A stretch of DNA of 64,000 bases from Oscillibacter sp. (GTDB lineage: Bacteria; Bacillota; Clostridia; Oscillospirales; Oscillospiraceae), in the NCBI GenBank assembly GCA_014799925.1, contig JAAVHC010000009.1:1-64000 (forward strand), written 5' to 3'. Positions 59,474-64,000 of this stretch are shown one piece after another. The notes under the pieces were generated by a model. That model was given only the letters and a program-made list of their open reading frames with translations. It was not told where the DNA came from and searched no databases. The position numbers were made by a program, and so were the translations under genes. How positions within the stretch are numbered: position 1 is the first letter of the stretch; each line of letters begins with the position of its first letter.

Positions 59474-59698
59474 TATAGTCAGTACGGTAGAGAGCGAGTA
59501 AATGTTGGGCTTCGCCCAAACCCACCAGGGCTTTGCCCCGTGGGCCGCGCTTTGCGCGGCTTAGGGGCGGGGCGGCCTTTGGCCGCCTGACGCCTGGACC
59601 CACCGCCCTTTGTGCGATTATGCACAGGCGCTCAATGCGCCTGTTGCAAAATCCTGGGCGGCCCTAAACTTTACTGTTTCTGATCTGCCGCCACTATA
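59474..59698. repeat. TATAGTC-bounded element, copy 3, with two nested inserts
   Basis: The arms are 59474-59502 and 59670-59698. The interior matches 23014-23145 (TTGGGCttcGCCCAA, CCAGGG, CTGGACCC, CCGCCCTTTG, GGGCGGCCCTAAAC) except for two extra blocks. A 54-base block (59540-59593) with two GC hairpins sits in the second hairpin. A 43-base block (59613-59655) holding a TGCA palindrome sits in the third. Confidence 0.8.
59617..59652. repeat. TGCA palindrome inside a hairpin loop
   Basis: ATTATGCACAGGCGC, TCAAT, then GCGCCTGTTGCAAAAT. The middle stem differs from other copies on both arms, and one A is bulged as in all copies. Confidence 0.7.
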
Positions 59699-59717
59699 TA
59701 AGTAAAGAAAACTGGCA

Positions 59718-62291
59718 TTATAATGGGCTCATATACTTGAGCAGCTGCCGGCAGACCTCCCGTACGTTGATGGGCTTGGACACATGGGCGTTCATCCCGG
59801 CGTCCAGACATTTTTTCACGTCCTCCGCAAAGGCGTCCGCCGTCATGGCGATAATGGGGATCTCTGCGGCGTCAGGGCGGTCCATGCCTCGGATGGCCCT
59901 CGTGGCCTCGTAGCCCGTCATGACCGGCATCCGCAGATCCATCAGAATGGCGTCATAGTGGCCGGGCGCGGAGTTCCGGAATTTATCCACGCAGATCTGA
60001 CCATTTTCCGCCCATTCCAGCTCCGGGCCCAGCTCGCTGAGCAGATCGAAAGCAATTTCCCAGTTGAGCTCGTTGTCCTCCGCCAGGAGAATGCGGCGTC
60101 CGGTCAGGTCCTGCTCCGGCTCTTTCGATTTGGCCTCCGCCTCCGCCTCCTCCATGTCCTCCGCATCGCCCAGGAAGGGCCTGAGCCCGTAAAACAGGGT
60201 GGATTTGAACAGAGGCTTGGAGATGAATCCGGTGACGCCGGCGGCTTTGGCCTCCGTCTCGATCTCGCTCCAGTCGTAGGCGGAAATCAGGAGGATGGGG
60301 ATCTCGTCCCCGTACCGCTCCCGAATGGTTCTGGCGGCGGTGATGCCGTCGATGCCCGGCAGCTTCCAGTCCAGCAGGATGATCTGATAGGCGTTATGCT
60401 GCCCATGGCGGGCCTCCACCATTTCCAGGGCGCTCTCCGCGTCCAGGGTCCAGTCCGCATGGATGCCGATGGATTTCAGGGAGCTTATCGTGCTCTCGCA
60501 CAGCTGCCGGTCATCGTCTACCACCAGCATGTTCCAATCCGGCAGGACCATGTCCGCTTCCATGACCTCCGCCTTTTCCAGGTCCAGGGTCACGTGGAAC
60601 TCCGAGCCCTGACCGGGGGTGCTGTTTACGGTGATGTCGCCGCCCATGGCGTCCACGATGAACTTGGTGATGGCCATGCCCAGGCCGGACCCCTCGGTCT
60701 TGTGGACCCGCATGTTGTCCTCCCGGACAAAGGCCTCGAAAATCTTTTCCTTGAACTCCGGCGTCATGCCGATGCCGTTGTCCCGGATGTCGAAGTGGAT
60801 GCGGACGTAGCCGTCCCCCTTCTCGGAGGGCTCCTCGTACATGGCGACATGGATCTCGCCCTCATCGGGCGTGAACTTGACCGCGTTGCCCAGGATGTTC
60901 AGCAGCACCTGATTCAGCCGCACGCTGTCACAGCGCACATTCTCCGTAGAGATATCGTGAATGAAGACGTCGAACTTCTGCCGCTTGGCGCGGACCTGGG
61001 GCTGGACGATGCTGACGATGGAATCCATGACCTCCCTCAGGGAGACCTGGTCGATGGTCAGGGTCATCTTCCCGCTCTCGATCTTGCTCATGTCCAGCAC
61101 ATCGTTGATGAGTCCCAGCAGATGCCTTCCGGAGAGGGTGATCTTTTTCAGACAGTTCTGGATCTGCTCCTTGTCGTCAATGCTGGCGGTGGCGATGGCG
61201 GTCATGCCCACAATGGCGTTCATGGGGGTGCGGATGTCGTGGCTCATGTTGGACAAAAATTCGCTTTTGGCCCGGCTGGCCTGCTCGGCATCCCACCGCG
61301 CTTTTTCCAGCTCCGCCATCTGCTGGCGGGACATCTGGAAGTACCGGGCGAATACCGCCAGCAGCACTGCCAGGGCCAGCAGGCAGGCGGCGAACACCAT
61401 AACGGTCCAGCGGGTGGTGAAGCCGCTGACCATCCGGTCCAGGGTGGTGTAGGGCATGAAAGTCAGCAGATACCACTCAGAGTGGGGCAGCTTCGTGCAG
61501 TACATCTGCCTGGGCTCGCCGTCCACGCAGATCTTGGAGGAGTAATCCTCGTTATTGGCCATGGCGGCGGCCAGCTCCCGCATGTAGGTCTCCGGAGTCT
61601 GCCCGTCAATTGTGCTGTACAGGTTGTTCACCCGGTCAAAATAGCTGTTCCGGAAGTCGCCGCTGGTGCGGATGACGAAGCTTTTGTCCTCCCGGATGAT
61701 GAAGGAATAGACGTGCTCCTCATTCTCGCTCAGCGCCAGGGTCTCGGTGATATAGGTGGCGGGCAGGGTGGCGATCAGGCCGGCGCAGGGGTGCTCCTCC
61801 GTGGGCGTGTGGGTGGCGGGGACGCCCAGCAGGATCAGCCGCTCCCCGTCCGGCGCGTTGGCCACAGCCACCTTCTGTTCGCCGTTGGAGAGAGAAGCCA
61901 GAAAGGGAGCGGAGTTCTCTACCTCCGGCGCGCCGCCGTAAAGCATGTCAAAGCTCCCGTCGGTGTGGTAGAAGCCCAGACTGGTGAAGTCGCGGGCATG
62001 GGCGTTGCGGATCAGCTCGCTCCGCTGGGCCGCGTCCGTATGGATCTTGTCCACGGGAGCCGTCTCCACCAAAGCGTCCAGCTGGCCCAGGCGCAGGCTG
62101 ATGACCGTCTGGAAGTGCATGGCGATCTGCTCGCTCATGTCCGACATATACATCTGGCTGACCTCGCGGATGGTGCTTGCGCTCTGCCGGTTGAGGAAGA
62201 CCGCCAGGAACGAGAAGATCGCGATGCTGACGATCAGCACCAGCACCAGGCTGGTGGCGAGAAACCGTGAGGTTTTGTTCTTATGCCGCAT
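59718..62291 (-). CDS. Hybrid sensor histidine kinase with two receiver domains
   Basis: The 857-residue protein has two membrane helices (about 10-33 and 291-313) around an extracellular dCache-like sensor. Then come HisKA (phospho-His in NMSHDIRTPMNAIVG), HATPase (N box ILGNAVKFTPDEGE, IRDNGIGM, GSGLGMAI) and two receiver domains: the first with VVDDD and LLDWKLPG, the second with LAEDN and LMDLRMPV. The neighbouring Hpt gene completes a phosphorelay. GGGAGG lies 9 bases before the ATG. The extracellular signal is unknown. Confidence 0.93.
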   Translation of the reverse strand: MRHKNKTSRFLATSLVLVLIVSIAIFSFLAVFLNRQSASTIREVSQMYMSDMSEQIAMHFQTVISLRLGQLDALVETAPVDKIHTDAAQRSELIRNAHARDFTSLGFYHTDGSFDMLYGGAPEVENSAPFLASLSNGEQKVAVANAPDGERLILLGVPATHTPTEEHPCAGLIATLPATYITETLALSENEEHVYSFIIREDKSFVIRTSGDFRNSYFDRVNNLYSTIDGQTPETYMRELAAAMANNEDYSSKICVDGEPRQMYCTKLPHSEWYLLTFMPYTTLDRMVSGFTTRWTVMVFAACLLALAVLLAVFARYFQMSRQQMAELEKARWDAEQASRAKSEFLSNMSHDIRTPMNAIVGMTAIATASIDDKEQIQNCLKKITLSGRHLLGLINDVLDMSKIESGKMTLTIDQVSLREVMDSIVSIVQPQVRAKRQKFDVFIHDISTENVRCDSVRLNQVLLNILGNAVKFTPDEGEIHVAMYEEPSEKGDGYVRIHFDIRDNGIGMTPEFKEKIFEAFVREDNMRVHKTEGSGLGMAITKFIVDAMGGDITVNSTPGQGSEFHVTLDLEKAEVMEADMVLPDWNMLVVDDDRQLCESTISSLKSIGIHADWTLDAESALEMVEARHGQHNAYQIILLDWKLPGIDGITAARTIRERYGDEIPILLISAYDWSEIETEAKAAGVTGFISKPLFKSTLFYGLRPFLGDAEDMEEAEAEAKSKEPEQDLTGRRILLAEDNELNWEIAFDLLSELGPELEWAENGQICVDKFRNSAPGHYDAILMDLRMPVMTGYEATRAIRGMDRPDAAEIPIIAMTADAFAEDVKKCLDAGMNAHVSKPINVREVCRQLLKYMSPL

Positions 62292-62336
62292 CCGGCGCCG
62301 CCTCCCCTCCGTGCCGTCCTCTCGGGCCCGGCGTTT

Positions 62337-62699
62337 TCACAGGCCGGCGGACGCCTGATACGCCCGGATGGCCTCCACAGTCTGACGGTAGTCCGTCTTT
62401 ACCTGCTCCATCAGGGCGGGCGCTTCGGGGGTGAAGCCGTTTCGCAGGGCCTCGCTGAGCTGGCTGCTGGACTGGTAGAGCACGGTAAAGTCCAGATTCT
62501 GGCACACGCCCTTGATGGTGTGGGCGGCCCGGAAGGCCTCGGCGTAGTCCCCCGCCTCCATGGAGCGGAGCAGCAGGTCGTAGCTGCCGTCGTTCAAAAA
62601 CTTCAGCACGAATTTCTGAATCATCCGCTCAGTGGGCAGACGGCTCGACACGCCGGCGTAGTCGCCGCCCAGGGCGGCATAACATTCCTGTAAAGTCAT
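62337..62699 (-). CDS. Hpt phosphotransfer protein
   Basis: The 120-residue four-helix Hpt protein has the phospho-His in AAHTIKGVCQNL. It would pass phosphate between the receivers of the downstream hybrid kinase and another partner. The ATG overlaps the stop of the preceding GGDEF gene (ATGA), showing translational coupling. Confidence 0.88.
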   Translation of the reverse strand: MTLQECYAALGGDYAGVSSRLPTERMIQKFVLKFLNDGSYDLLLRSMEAGDYAEAFRAAHTIKGVCQNLDFTVLYQSSSQLSEALRNGFTPEAPALMEQVKTDYRQTVEAIRAYQASAGL

Positions 62700-64000
62700 A
62701 AATTGTCCTCTCCTTTTTTCACATTGTCCGCCGTTTCTTCTTCGCCCTCGCTGCCATCAATGGGGGAGATGACCGACAGCATGTCATGCATGCTTTCATC
62801 ATAGAACGCGTACCATCCCCGGCCGGAGCGTTTGACCTTGTACAGCGCCTGATCGGCGGAGTGAAACAGGGTCTCATAATCGGTGCCCACCAGGTCCGTG
62901 CGGGCAATGCCCATGCTCAGGGAGATGGGGAACTGCTCATAGGCGCAGCCGGAAATGGCATGGTAGATACGGGAGATAATGGGCTCCAGCTCGCCCCGGT
63001 ACTCCAGGAACAGCAGGAACTCGTCCCCACCCACGCGGGCCGCGATATCCGCGCCGCGGATGCTCTCAAGCAGCTTATCCGCCAGGAAGCGGAGCACGTG
63101 GTCCCCGAAAATATGTCCATAGGTATTGTTTGCCATTTTAAAATGATCCAGATCGAAGATGACCATGGCGAACTGCCCGTCGGGCTGCTCCTCCATCCGC
63201 TGGATGATCCGCTTCCTGGCGCTGGCGTGGTTGAGAAGGCCGGTGAGGGGATCATGGGAGGCCATCCGCTCCAGCGCGGCCAGCTTCATCTGGGATTCAT
63301 GGATGTCCACGGCCTTGCCGATAGCGCCGGCGTACTGGGGCGGCTCATCCGCGCTCCACGTGGCCCGGGCGATGATCCGGCACCAGCGCTCCTCGTCTCC
63401 GCAGAAAATCTTGCACTCGTGCGTCACCACCGGCTGGGCGGGCGTGGTGCTCCGCAGGGCCCGGACCAGGCCCTCCAGGTCGCCGCCGCTCAGAATGGAC
63501 CGCACCTTGTCGTTATGCAGGGGGTCCATCACCGTCTCCTTCAGCCCCAGGCGGTTGGCTCCCCAGGTATTCAGCGTCACAAGGCAGGGATTGACGGTAT
63601 ACTCAAACTGGATCTCCTGGCTCATGGCGGCGAAGAAGCTGTACTTCATCCGCTCGTGCTCCAGCAGCTGGAGGGTCCGCTCGGAGGCGGACAGCTCCTC
63701 GTAGTGGCGCATCTCCTGGGCCACGGAACGCATCTCCAGCTGCGTGGTGCGGACATAGTCCGCGCCGTCCTGCATCTGTTCGGGCAGGAGCGGGGCCACA
63801 TCCTGCAGAATCTCCATCAGCAGGGGGTTGAACGCGCCGCACTCGCCGTTGACGATCATCTGCACCGCCTTGTCGTGGTGGAAGGGCGGTTTGTAGACCC
63901 GCGCACTGGTCAGGGCGTCGTACACGTCGGCCAGGGCCACGATCTGCGCGGATATGGGGATGTCGTCCCCCCGCAGCCCATCGGGATAACCCCGCCCGTC
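62696..64000 (-). CDS. HD-GYP/GGDEF signalling protein, 5' end cut by the window
   Basis: The frame is open to the right edge. The first visible residues, DGRGYPDGLRGDDIPISAQI then VALADVYDALTS, are the C-terminal part of an HD-GYP domain, normally a cyclic-di-GMP phosphodiesterase. A PAS-like region (about 95-225) follows, then a GGDEF domain (DPLTGLLNHASA, MVIFDLDHFKMANNTYGH, AARVGGDEF) with an intact active site for making cyclic di-GMP. It is co-transcribed with Hpt and the hybrid kinase. Whether both activities are live is unknown. Confidence 0.9.
   Translation of the reverse strand, partial: DGRGYPDGLRGDDIPISAQIVALADVYDALTSARVYKPPFHHDKAVQMIVNGECGAFNPLLMEILQDVAPLLPEQMQDGADYVRTTQLEMRSVAQEMRHYEELSASERTLQLLEHERMKYSFFAAMSQEIQFEYTVNPCLVTLNTWGANRLGLKETVMDPLHNDKVRSILSGGDLEGLVRALRSTTPAQPVVTHECKIFCGDEERWCRIIARATWSADEPPQYAGAIGKAVDIHESQMKLAALERMASHDPLTGLLNHASARKRIIQRMEEQPDGQFAMVIFDLDHFKMANNTYGHIFGDHVLRFLADKLLESIRGADIAARVGGDEFLLFLEYRGELEPIISRIYHAISGCAYEQFPISLSMGIARTDLVGTDYETLFHSADQALYKVKRSGRGWYAFYDESMHDMLSVISPIDGSEGEEETADNVKKGEDNL

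Overview
The window reads as chromosome from a GC-rich, spore-forming anaerobe of the Clostridia, most like the Oscillospiraceae (Flavonifractor, Pseudoflavonifractor, Oscillibacter type). The reasons are a SpoIIQ-like peptidase, YlbJ-like and YtvI-like sporulation membrane proteins, a glycine T-box, S-layer-homology (SLH) surface proteins, Wood-Ljungdahl genes and strong AGGAGG ribosome sites. The assignment is inference from gene content. No rRNA, tRNA or CRISPR array was seen.

Layout. 0.5-5.7 kb: a TauE/SafE permease, a large leucine-rich-repeat SLH surface protein, and a serine recombinase beside an 89-bp segment bounded by perfect 20-bp inverted repeats, read here as a phase-variable promoter. 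5.8-12.7 kb: a YlbJ-like protein, then a compact leftward molybdenum operon (moaA, moaC, MOSC, moeA-like, modA, modB, modC, mogA) with a parS-like site in its leader. 13.5-20.1 kb: a leftward Wood-Ljungdahl operon (His-rich protein, cooT, two small proteins, metF, cooC, acsD and an acsC-acsE fusion). 20.4-30.6 kb: cstA, the lysine/threonine genes lysC, hom and an ACT regulator, a YtvI-like protein and a Suv3-type helicase. 30.7-42.6 kb: murI, a DUF1934 protein, argS, an SLH 5'-nucleotidase, a hydantoinase, rsmA, a TauE/SafE permease and T-box-controlled glyS. 42.8-51.2 kb: a MATE exporter with a leader-peptide attenuator, small conserved proteins, SpoIIQ-like peptidase, an SLH transglutaminase and HtrA. 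51.5-64 kb: an Ldh_2-family dehydrogenase, HAD and HD hydrolases, a lower-GC accessory patch, an MsmX/UgpC ATPase, a LysM/M23 peptidase, and a signalling operon (HD-GYP/GGDEF, Hpt, hybrid kinase) that runs off the right edge.

The most unusual feature is the intergenic DNA. It is filled with several families of dispersed palindromes: roughly 270-470-bp composite elements, 130-225-bp TATAGTC-bounded multi-hairpin elements, 36-93-bp TGCA palindromes with a conserved one-base bulge (some with a cloverleaf insert), and short TATTATTTCC hairpins. Comparing copies shows palindromes inserted into the hairpins of other palindromes. Several copies sit inside operons or between the glycine T-box and glyS. 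These nested palindromes and the invertible promoter are the two best candidates for undescribed biology here.
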